This document shows, one piece after another, positions 6,286 through 12,251 of a DNA stretch of 14,670 nucleotides. The DNA is from Anaerolineales bacterium. Lineage in GTDB: Bacteria; Chloroflexota; Anaerolineae; Anaerolineales; UBA4823. How positions within the stretch are numbered: the stretch's first letter is position 1; each line of letters opens with the position of its first letter. Position numbers and translations under genes: made by a program. The stretch lies in assembly GCA_026415275.1 (NCBI GenBank), contig JAOAHK010000022.1, positions 1-14,670 of the forward strand, written 5' to 3'. Below the pieces are notes generated by a model. It was given only the letters and a program-made list of their open reading frames with translations, was not told where the DNA came from and did no database searches.

Positions 6286-7130
6286 ACCAAACCTATCCTT
6301 CTTTTTCCGCTGAAGATTTACAATTGCTTGCCCCCTTTCTGAAAATTGGGCTGCTGGCAACTATCAATCCTGATGGTCTGCCTCATCTCACCTTCATCTC
6401 CAGCTTGCGCCCAAATACCCCCACCCAACTCACGTGGGGACAGTTCGCCGAGGGCAAAAGCAAAGAGTATATCCTTCAAAATCCCAAAGTCGGCTTCTTG
6501 ATGATGACTTTGCAAAAAGACCTTTGGCGTGGCAAAGCCACCTTCACCCACACCGCCAAGCAAGGGACTGAATACGATTATTACAATAACGTCCCGATGT
6601 TTCGCTATAATGCCTATTTTGGCATTCACACGGTGTATTACATGGATTTGCTTTATCATCTCGGACGACAGCCTTTGCCCATGGGACAAATTGTGCCGGC
6701 AGCGATCCTCACCATCTTAGCCAAGGCGTTATCCCCGCACCGCTCGCAGCAACCGGCACTCAACCTCTGGACGCGCAAACTCCTGTCCAAATTGGATACA
6801 CTGAAGTTCTTGGCATTTATCGATCAGGATGGTTACCCGATGATCATCCCCGTGATCCAAGCTCAACCTTCTGGAATGGATAGCCTCATCTTCTCTGCAG
6901 GCGTTTATCAAGAAGAACTCGAAAGGCTTAGCAAGGATTCAACGGTTGCCATTCTCGGCTTAGCGTTGAGCATGGAAGATGTTTTGGTACGTGGCGAGTT
7001 CTTAGGCTTGAAACGGAAAGCCGGTATCTTATGCGGAGAAGTGGCAGTGAATTGGGTCTACAACTCTATGCCCCCGGCGCCGGGTCAAATCTACCCACCC
7101 ATTCCGTTGGAGGCTGTCAGAGAGTTTTAA
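6282..7130 (+). CDS. Duplicated FMN-binding split-barrel protein (pyridoxamine phosphate oxidase-like)
   Basis: ATG 6282 overlaps the activase stop codon (ATGA) and follows AAGGAGA, so the gene is translationally coupled. The 282-residue product has two split-barrel-like halves. Residues 16-120 contain FLKIGLLATINPDGLPHLTF and the FMN-site-like GKSKEYILQNPKVGF. Residues 170-260 contain LKFLAFIDQDGYPMIIPV and LSKDSTVAILGLALSMEDVLVRGEF. A tyrosine- and phenylalanine-rich connector (YDYYNNVPMFRYNAYFGIHTVYY) joins the first half to the rest. The family includes flavin oxidases and reductases, F420-dependent enzymes and heme-utilisation proteins. Position as last gene of the radical-enzyme operon suggests a redox step on the product, or an oxygen or flavin chore that protects the system; this is inference. 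I do not recognise a named subfamily. Confidence 0.75.
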   Translation: MNQTYPSFSAEDLQLLAPFLKIGLLATINPDGLPHLTFISSLRPNTPTQLTWGQFAEGKSKEYILQNPKVGFLMMTLQKDLWRGKATFTHTAKQGTEYDYYNNVPMFRYNAYFGIHTVYYMDLLYHLGRQPLPMGQIVPAAILTILAKALSPHRSQQPALNLWTRKLLSKLDTLKFLAFIDQDGYPMIIPVIQAQPSGMDSLIFSAGVYQEELERLSKDSTVAILGLALSMEDVLVRGEFLGLKRKAGILCGEVAVNWVYNSMPPAPGQIYPPIPLEAVREF

Positions 7131-7153
7131 TTTGAAAGAATTAATCAAAAACA

Positions 7154-7221
7154 CTCACAAAGACACCAAGAACACAAAGGTACTTAAGTTTTTCTTTGTG
7201 TTCTTGATGTCTTTGTGTGAG
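7154..7221. repeat. Long near-perfect hairpin between convergent operons
   Basis: The left arm 7154-7179 (beginning CTCACAAAGACACCAAG) is complementary to the right arm 7194-7221 over about 26 bp, with one mismatch and a 2-base bulge, around a 14-base loop. The arms consist of near-repeats of CACAAAGACACCAAG-type sequence, a common dispersed motif in many genomes. It lies exactly between the 3' ends of the radical-enzyme and pyrimidine operons and could stop transcription from both sides. It could equally be a mobile repeat copy that found a safe site. Confidence 0.7.
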
Positions 7222-7236
7222 ACAATCACAGTCATC

Positions 7237-8274
7237 CTATCCCACCACAATCTCCTTCACCAATCCTGGTCCCCGATACACCAATCCCGTATAAACTTGG
7301 AGCAGATTCGCTCCCGCATCCAACATCGCCTTCGCCTGATCCCGCCCCATGATGCCCCCCACACCGATGATCGGCAACCGCTCCCCCGCCCGCTGACGAA
7401 TTTTTCTCACCATCGCCAAGCTCAACCAGAATAAAGGCAAACCACTTAACCCACCGCTTTCGCTTGCGTTGGGGCTGAGTTTCAGGATATCCGGTGTCAA
7501 ATCCTGCCGTCGAACTGTGGTGTTCGTAGCAATGATCCCGTCCATTCCCCGCAGGGCAACGACCTCCAACACATCATCCAATTCCCGGTCAGCTAAATCG
7601 GGGGCAATCTTGACCAAGACTGGAACTCGTTTCCCCAAGGCTTTTTGGGTTTCCTGTCGGCGTTGGTATAGCTTATCTAACAACTCGTCTAATGCCTGCC
7701 GCGCTTGTAATTGACGCAATCCCAACGTGTTGGGAGAACTGACGTTGACGACCAAATAATCGGCAAGCGGCGCGAAAATATCGAATAAGGTGAGATAATC
7801 TTCCGCAGCGCGTTCCAGCGGGGTATCTTTGTTTTTCCCTAGGTTAACACCGAGAATGACCTCCGCCGGAATTTTGCGCCGAAGTTGACGAGCGACGAAT
7901 TCAGCACCTCTTCCCGGAAAGCCCATCCGATTGATCAAGGCTTGGGCTTCGGGCAAGCGAAACAAGCGCGGCTTGGGGTTGCCCGGCTGCGCCTTAGGAG
8001 TCACCGTGCCGATCTCGATATGCCCAAAACCCAGACAGGCCAAACCGTGCCACGCAGTGCCATCCTTATCATAGCCGGCCGCCAAACCTATTCGGTTGGG
8101 GAAGGTCAATCCAAAGCATTCGATTGGCTGTGCCGGAACGCTGTAAATATGCCTTAGTAGAAAAGCAATAGGTGGGACCCGCCCACAGAGTCCAATTAAG
8201 TTCAACGTCAGCTTGTGAACCACTTCGGGATCAAAGCGAAACAGAATCTCCCGCACAATTGGATACAAGCTCAC
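7237..8274 (-). CDS. pyrD: Dihydroorotate dehydrogenase, class 2 (quinone-dependent)
   Basis: The 345-residue product has the class 2 features: an N-terminal helical extension that docks on the membrane (residues 1-45), FPNRIGLAAGYDKDG, INRMGFPGRG, and the catalytic-serine motif NVSSPNTLGLRQLQ (Ser179/Ser180). Class 1 enzymes carry cysteine at this place. It oxidises dihydroorotate to orotate with FMN and passes electrons to the quinone pool. In an anaerobe that means a menaquinone-linked terminal step is needed. The start is GTG 8274, and GTGA overlaps the stop codon of the preceding pyrF-pyrE gene, so expression is translationally coupled. It is the last gene of the operon and ends just before the long hairpin. 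The C terminus has the phosphate-binding GVGGIMGRDQAKAMLDAGAN. Confidence 0.95.
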   Translation of the reverse strand: MSLYPIVREILFRFDPEVVHKLTLNLIGLCGRVPPIAFLLRHIYSVPAQPIECFGLTFPNRIGLAAGYDKDGTAWHGLACLGFGHIEIGTVTPKAQPGNPKPRLFRLPEAQALINRMGFPGRGAEFVARQLRRKIPAEVILGVNLGKNKDTPLERAAEDYLTLFDIFAPLADYLVVNVSSPNTLGLRQLQARQALDELLDKLYQRRQETQKALGKRVPVLVKIAPDLADRELDDVLEVVALRGMDGIIATNTTVRRQDLTPDILKLSPNASESGGLSGLPLFWLSLAMVRKIRQRAGERLPIIGVGGIMGRDQAKAMLDAGANLLQVYTGLVYRGPGLVKEIVVG

Positions 8275-9719
8275 CCCGAAGCCGTCCGTTGGAGAAAATC
8301 GCGCACCGCCTGACAGGTCTGGGTATTGATCTTCCCTTGGGATTCACAGAAATCCAATAAGCCGCTCAACGTGAACACGCTGTGTAACCGATAACCTTGT
8401 TCGGCAAGTGCTTCCCTTGCTCCGGATTGACGGTCAATCAGAACTACCACATCTCTGACCACCAAGCCGGCTTGGGTTAGCTTATCGATCCCCTCAAACT
8501 TGCTCCCCCCAGTGGTCGCCAGATCGTCAATCAAGACCACCCGTTCGCCTACGTGATATTCACCCTCGATTGCGGCTTTTGTGCCATACTCCTTCACTTC
8601 GCGGCGGGGATAGATCCAGGGATAGCCACCTTGCAAGCTAATAGCGGCAGCGATGGGCAGAGCGGCGTAGGGAATGGCTGCCATGCGGTCAAACCTCAAT
8701 CCTTGCAGAATAGGCAGGTAAGCCGATGCCACCTCTGTCAAGAGAGAGGGATAACTGATCAAGCGGCGCAAGTCAAGATAAATCGGCGAGATTAACCCCG
8801 ACTTCAAGGTGAACTGCCCGAAACGCACACAACCACTCTCCAACAGACCATCCGCAACCCGCCGCAACTGCGGAGAAAATGTTAGAAGCAGTGATGCTAC
8901 GCTGCCGCCTTGGCGAGGTCGCTCTCGCACCTGATTGATCTGTTCTTGGAAACCCTTAGCCGCCTCAGAAGGGTTTTGGCTATGCGCAATCGAGCGAGAG
9001 ACATTGATCAGCATCCCCATTCCATCGCGACGCAACCCGGCACCCAGAGCAGCCTCTAAGTCACCCCCCTGAGCACCGACACCCGGCACAAGCAACCACA
9101 TCTCAGGCACGATTGCTCGAATGCGTTCGATGGCTTCGGGATAAGTCGCCCCGGCAACCAAACCAACATTATTTCTTTGATTGAGCTTTCCAGCCAACCG
9201 CGCCACGCGCTCAAAAAGCAATTCCCCTAAGCCCCCCTCCCCACCACAACGCACTTCCTGAAGGAAATTCGCCCCAGGATTGGACGTCTTACACAAAATA
9301 AACGCTCCTCGTTCGGCTCTCTCAATGAACGGCAACAGCGCATCCTCGCCCAAATACGGATTCACCGTTATCGCATCTACCCCCAACCCATCAAAGGCAG
9401 CTTGGGCATACGCCTGTGCCGAGGAAGCAATGTCTCCCCGTTTGGCATCCAGAATGATCGGGATGTCCTTGGGCACATTGGCAAGAACTTCTTTCAACAC
9501 ACTCCACCCTTCGGCGCCAAAAGCTTCAAAAAAAGCACTGTTCGGTTTGAACGCCGCCGCATAAGGGGCGCAGCGCTCAATGAGATGCAGACAATATTGA
9601 CGCAGTGCATCCCCTGTGGAATCAGGCAAATCCTTTGGGCTAGGGTCTAACCCAACACACAGCAAAGAATTTGCCCTGCGGCAGCGTTCTTCCAATTTCT
9701 CGATAAAGGCGCCTGTCAT
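8271..9719 (-). CDS. Bifunctional orotidine 5'-phosphate decarboxylase / orotate phosphoribosyltransferase (PyrF-PyrE fusion)
   Basis: One 482-residue chain joins two enzymes. Residues 1-265 are an OMP decarboxylase of the long (type 2) form: VGLDPSPKDLP, the catalytic ILDAKRGDIASS (Asp91, Lys93, Asp96), TVNPYLGEDALLPF and VPGVGAQGGDLEAAL. Residues 280-482 are an orotate phosphoribosyltransferase with the PRPP loop VVLIDDLATTGGSKFEG (394-410) and RREVKEYGT. A short basic linker lies between (about 262-275). The order is decarboxylase first, the reverse of animal UMP synthase, and is known from some bacteria and kinetoplastids. The fusion would channel the unstable intermediate OMP to UMP. ATG 9719 follows pyrB after 14 bases made of repeated GGTAA units that supply the Shine-Dalgarno. 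It overlaps pyrD by four bases. Confidence 0.95.
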   Translation of the reverse strand: MTGAFIEKLEERCRRANSLLCVGLDPSPKDLPDSTGDALRQYCLHLIERCAPYAAAFKPNSAFFEAFGAEGWSVLKEVLANVPKDIPIILDAKRGDIASSAQAYAQAAFDGLGVDAITVNPYLGEDALLPFIERAERGAFILCKTSNPGANFLQEVRCGGEGGLGELLFERVARLAGKLNQRNNVGLVAGATYPEAIERIRAIVPEMWLLVPGVGAQGGDLEAALGAGLRRDGMGMLINVSRSIAHSQNPSEAAKGFQEQINQVRERPRQGGSVASLLLTFSPQLRRVADGLLESGCVRFGQFTLKSGLISPIYLDLRRLISYPSLLTEVASAYLPILQGLRFDRMAAIPYAALPIAAAISLQGGYPWIYPRREVKEYGTKAAIEGEYHVGERVVLIDDLATTGGSKFEGIDKLTQAGLVVRDVVVLIDRQSGAREALAEQGYRLHSVFTLSGLLDFCESQGKINTQTCQAVRDFLQRTASG

Positions 9720-9733
9720 TACCTTACCTTACC

Positions 9734-10726
9734 TTAAGCTCTACCTAAGACCATGGCAAGGAGTGCCATCCGTACGTACAAGCCATATTCCATCTGGCGG
9801 AAATAGGCAGCGCGTGGGTCGTTGTCGAATTCCATGCTGATCTCGCCCACGCGAGGTAAAGGATGCATGACGATCATGCGGTCTTTTGCCTCGCGCATCA
9901 CTTCGGGTGTGATCACATAAGCGTCTTTGACGCTCTCGTATTCATCCATATTTTCAAAGCGTTCTTTTTGCACTCGGGTAACATATAAGACATCCGTTTG
10001 AGGCAACACTTCATCCAGCGTGGTGAATTCTTTTTGGACGATATTCTTCTCGTTTAATTCCTGAATGATTTCTGCAGGCATACGCAGGATTTCTGGAGAA
10101 ACATAATTGAGCTTGACATCATAAAGGGAAAGCAACCGCGCCAGCGAGTGAACCGTGCGACCGTATTTTAAGTCACCCAACATCGTCACCGTCAACCCGT
10201 CCACCTGATTGAGTTCACTGACAATGGTGAAGAGATCCAACAACGCCTGTGTGGGATGCTCGCCCACACCGTCTCCGGCGTTAATGATCGGTTTGCGGGC
10301 ATATTGCGCTGCCAACGCCGAAGCGCCGATCTCCGGATGGCGCAAGACGATCACATCGGCGTAACATTCCAGGGTGCGCACGGTATCGGGCAAGGACTCG
10401 CCTTTCGCCACGGAGGAGTAGCGCACCTCATTGATCGGAATCACGCTGCCGCCCAAACGTTCCATCGCCGCCGTAAACGATGAAGAGGTACGGGTAGAAG
10501 GTTCGTAAAACAGGTTTGCTAGGATTTTGCCCTTAAGCAAATCAAACGTACCGATGCGCTCGACCATCTCGCGCATCTCGTGGGCAACGCCGAAGATATA
10601 TTCTAAATCAGCGCGATTGAACTGCTTGACAGAGAGAATATCTTTCCCGTAAAACCTTCCGGTACGTTGCTCGCCGAAAGGCAAGTAGGGACTTTGTTTG
10701 CGAAATGGGGGATAATATGTAGCCAT
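9734..10726 (-). CDS. pyrB: Aspartate carbamoyltransferase catalytic chain, CAD-like
   Basis: The 330-residue product has the carbamoyl phosphate site [12 protein letters not shown] (residues 73-84), the catalytic-loop lysine Lys109 ([10 protein letters not shown]), [16 protein letters not shown] (HPTQ at 157-160), the aspartate-domain [12 protein letters not shown] and [32 protein letters not shown] and DPRAAYFRQ match my recollection of the ATCase domain of eukaryotic CAD better than those of Escherichia coli or Bacillus PyrB. An extension of about 27 residues rich in Pro, Tyr and Phe precedes the core, where CAD has its inter-domain linker. The start has AGGAG eight bases upstream, and pyrC ends 18 bases before it. 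No regulatory chain gene (pyrI) is visible, so nucleotide control is more likely transcriptional, through the leader. Confidence 0.95.
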   Translation of the reverse strand: MATYYPPFRKQSPYLPFGEQRTGRFYGKDILSVKQFNRADLEYIFGVAHEMREMVERIGTFDLLKGKILANLFYEPSTRTSSSFTAAMERLGGSVIPINEVRYSSVAKGESLPDTVRTLECYADVIVLRHPEIGASALAAQYARKPIINAGDGVGEHPTQALLDLFTIVSELNQVDGLTVTMLGDLKYGRTVHSLARLLSLYDVKLNYVSPEILRMPAEIIQELNEKNIVQKEFTTLDEVLPQTDVLYVTRVQKERFENMDEYESVKDAYVITPEVMREAKDRMIVMHPLPRVGEISMEFDNDPRAAYFRQMEYGLYVRMALLAMVLGRA

Positions 10727-10744
10727 TGACAGAACTCCTAGATA

Positions 10745-11818
10745 TTATGATAAACCGATCTCTCGGATGGATTGACCATAGCCCGGCCAAGCAAGTACTC
10801 GGCCTTCTTCATAGGCGGTTTTGCCGCGCAAGACAACCCGTTCAACCCGCCCTTTGACCCGTCTCCCTTCGAACGGTGTCCAAGCGCAACGGCTGTAAAG
10901 CTCGCGCGCTCGGATGATCCATTCTTGATCGAGGTCTACTTCGATCCAGGTGTTGGGTTGTTCGGGTAAATTAAAGATTTTTCTTGGGTTAGTGTATAAA
11001 CGCAGCACAATATCATCCATACTCAACTTTCCTTGATGAACCGCAGTGAACAACAGAGGCAAAATCGTTTCCAGCCCTGGAAAACCGGGTGGGGGATTGT
11101 TACTATCCTTTTCGCTCAAGGTGTGTGGAGCATGATCGGTCGCAAAACAATCGATCACATCTAAGTTCTCCCACAGGGAGCGTTGGTCTTCTAGGCTGTT
11201 GAGCCGCGGACGCACCTCACTGCGCCCTTCGCCGATGCTCAGTGCATCCTCTTGACTGAGAAAAAGATGATGCGGGCAGACTTCGCAAGTCACCTGCACC
11301 CCCTTTTCTTTTGCTTTACGAATGAGCACAATTTCTTCGGCTTTTGAAACATGCGCCAGATGGATAGACCGATTAAACAATTCCGCCATTAAGATCATCG
11401 CTGCTAGGGTTCTTCCCTCAGCGTGAGCTACAATTGGCTGATTCTGGGGCCAGTTTTCAAAATGCGCCATCCAATGGCGCATATCATCGAGGCGCAAAGG
11501 GCCATACGTTTGATCAAGATACATCTTCAGACCCGCGGCACGAGGCGCCAGCGATGCCAAATGGTCGATATTCTCAGCCCCTGCGCCGAGATATTGGGCA
11601 TAATCACAGCGCGCCTTTTGCGAAGCTAAGCGAAGGGCTTCTTGCAAAGAAGTTTCATCAGTGATCGGTGGTTGAGTGTTGGGCATGGCTAACACCAGCG
11701 TAAAACCACCCGCCAATGCAGCGGCAGTGCCGCTATCCCAATCCTCTTTGTGGGTTGCGCCGGGTTCGCGCAAGTGAACATGTACATCGATCAAACCGGG
11801 TAATCGAACTGTGCTCAT
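10745..11818 (-). CDS. pyrC: Dihydroorotase, CAD-like
   Basis: I place the start at ATG 11818, four bases after GAGGAG; a GTG at 11830 is in frame but would bury that site. The 357-residue protein has the metal site HVH (His13, His15 in [13 protein letters not shown]), Lys98 ([13 protein letters not shown]) as the probable carboxylated bridging lysine, His132, His156 and the catalytic Asp228 ([14 protein letters not shown]). It is shorter than usual class I bacterial dihydroorotases (about 420 residues). Through [11 protein letters not shown] and [20 protein letters not shown] it follows the dihydroorotase domain of eukaryotic CAD closely, as I remember it. It cyclises carbamoyl aspartate to dihydroorotate. 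First structural gene of the operon, it lies directly behind an attenuator-like leader, with the leader-peptide stop codon touching its Shine-Dalgarno. Confidence 0.95.
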   Translation of the reverse strand: MSTVRLPGLIDVHVHLREPGATHKEDWDSGTAAALAGGFTLVLAMPNTQPPITDETSLQEALRLASQKARCDYAQYLGAGAENIDHLASLAPRAAGLKMYLDQTYGPLRLDDMRHWMAHFENWPQNQPIVAHAEGRTLAAMILMAELFNRSIHLAHVSKAEEIVLIRKAKEKGVQVTCEVCPHHLFLSQEDALSIGEGRSEVRPRLNSLEDQRSLWENLDVIDCFATDHAPHTLSEKDSNNPPPGFPGLETILPLLFTAVHQGKLSMDDIVLRLYTNPRKIFNLPEQPNTWIEVDLDQEWIIRARELYSRCAWTPFEGRRVKGRVERVVLRGKTAYEEGRVLAWPGYGQSIREIGLS

Positions 11819-11826
11819 CGCTCTCC

Positions 11827-11964
11827 TCACCGATAGACAAAAAAGAAGGTTGCTTTGGAAAGCAACCTTCTAACCTCAAAATAGGAAAAATCCATAAAAA
11901 CGCCCTCAGAATAACGGCTTCTGGGGCGTAGTTGATTTTGACTTGAATAGACTTGCTCAGACAT
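11827..11964 (-). CDS. Putative pyr leader peptide (pyrL-like), 45 aa
   Basis: Hand translation of the leader gives an open frame from ATG 11964 to TGA 11827. It starts [20 protein letters not shown] and ends [12 protein letters not shown]. It begins about 2-4 bases after the predicted transcription start, so the message would be nearly leaderless. It crosses both leader hairpins, and its FFF codons are the U-tract of the second. Its stop codon forms TGAGGAG with the pyrC Shine-Dalgarno. An in-frame internal ATG (11895-11893, codon 24) has GAGGG seven bases upstream, inside the 3' arm of the first hairpin, and could give a 22-residue version. The arrangement matches the role of pyrL in the Escherichia coli pyrBI operon. 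There, a ribosome close behind polymerase prevents terminator formation when UTP is low. No conserved protein is recognised; the peptide is probably only a translation sensor. Confidence 0.6.
   Translation of the reverse strand: MSEQVYSSQNQLRPRSRYSEGVFMDFSYFEVRRLLSKATFFFVYR
11839..11871 (-). terminator. Leader attenuator (terminator) before pyrC
   Basis: On the minus strand AGAAGGTTGCTTT (11871-11859) pairs perfectly with AAAGCAACCTTCT (11856-11844), closed by CC, and runs straight into a T6 tail (11844-11839). It lies downstream of the promoter and only about ten bases before the pyrC Shine-Dalgarno. No other minus-strand gene precedes it, so it is a leader attenuator and not the end of an upstream gene. 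Confidence 0.85.
11896..11929 (-). promoter_or_regulatory. First leader hairpin with U-rich downstream stretch (candidate pause hairpin)
   Basis: On the minus strand ACGCCC-CAGAA (11929-11919) pairs with TTCTG-A-GGGCGT (11911-11900, one bulged A) around a 7-base loop and is followed by T5 (11900-11896). The next bases, up to the terminator, read TTTTTATGGATTTTTCC then TATTTTGAGG, so polymerase would need much UTP. In the pyrBI model such a hairpin plus U-rich stretch makes polymerase pause so that the leading ribosome can catch up. It could also act as an additional terminator. Confidence 0.65.
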
Positions 11965-11972
11965 TCCGTCCG

Positions 11973-12000
11973 ATTTTACAGCGATTTTCCATTCTGTCAA
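11973..12000 (-). promoter_or_regulatory. Strong promoter of the pyr operon
   Basis: On the minus strand a perfect TTGACA (12000-11995) is followed by a 16-base spacer and TAAAAT (11978-11973). Transcription is predicted to begin around G11966, giving a leader of about 145 bases before pyrC. Confidence 0.85.
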
Positions 12001-12054
12001 GAGAAATGGTACGGCTTTTAATCACTTTCTAAAGCAAAATTTGAATGATGGTAT

Positions 12055-12156
12055 GTACCGCCGACCCTGTGGTCGGCACCAAGCCAAGCTTTGCGGTACA
12101 TCTCCCCGTACCGCCGACCTCTGGTCGGTGAAGACCAAGCAGAGCTTGGCGGCTCC
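12055..12156. repeat. Two tandem copies of a hairpin-rich repeat
   Basis: Copy 1 (12055-12099) and copy 2 (12108-12156) both begin GTACCGCCGACC, continue with GGTCGG and then ACCAAGC...AGCTT-GCGG. Each holds two small hairpins: CCGACC/GGTCGG (12061-12076 and 12114-12128) and CCAAGC/GCTTGG (12135-12149, imperfect in copy 1). It looks like a REP-type dispersed element lying between two divergent promoters. Only two copies are seen in this window. Confidence 0.75.
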
Positions 12157-12190
12157 TTCGTTTAGGGAACCGAATAATCTGTACAATTAG

Positions 12191-12219
12191 TTGACTTTTC
12201 CGATAGACTCGTGTTTAAT
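12191..12219 (+). promoter_or_regulatory. Promoter of the PAS-GAF sensor gene
   Basis: TTGACT (12191-12196), a 17-base spacer and TTTAAT (12214-12219) make a good sigma-70-type promoter, 32 bases before the GTG start. It diverges from the pyr promoter, with the hairpin-rich repeat in between. Confidence 0.7.
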
Positions 12220-12251
12220 ATCAAAAATGGGTCGGTGTGGATTGATATGCA

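Noticed and set aside
11819..11830. GTG 11830 as the pyrC start
   Set aside because: It would bury the GAGGAG site and lacks its own; ATG 11818 begins right before the conserved [11 protein letters not shown] block.
11716..11931. Plus-strand open frame across the pyr leader
   Set aside because: It runs antisense to pyrC and its leader hairpins, has no recognisable family and no convincing start site.
11839..11964. PyrR-binding loop or PRPP/nucleotide riboswitch in the pyr leader
   Set aside because: I found no PyrR-type consensus loop and no multi-helix aptamer. The leader holds only two simple hairpins and an open frame.
12055..12156. CRISPR array
   Set aside because: Only two imperfect units, with internal hairpins and a spacer of about 8 bases, and no cas genes.
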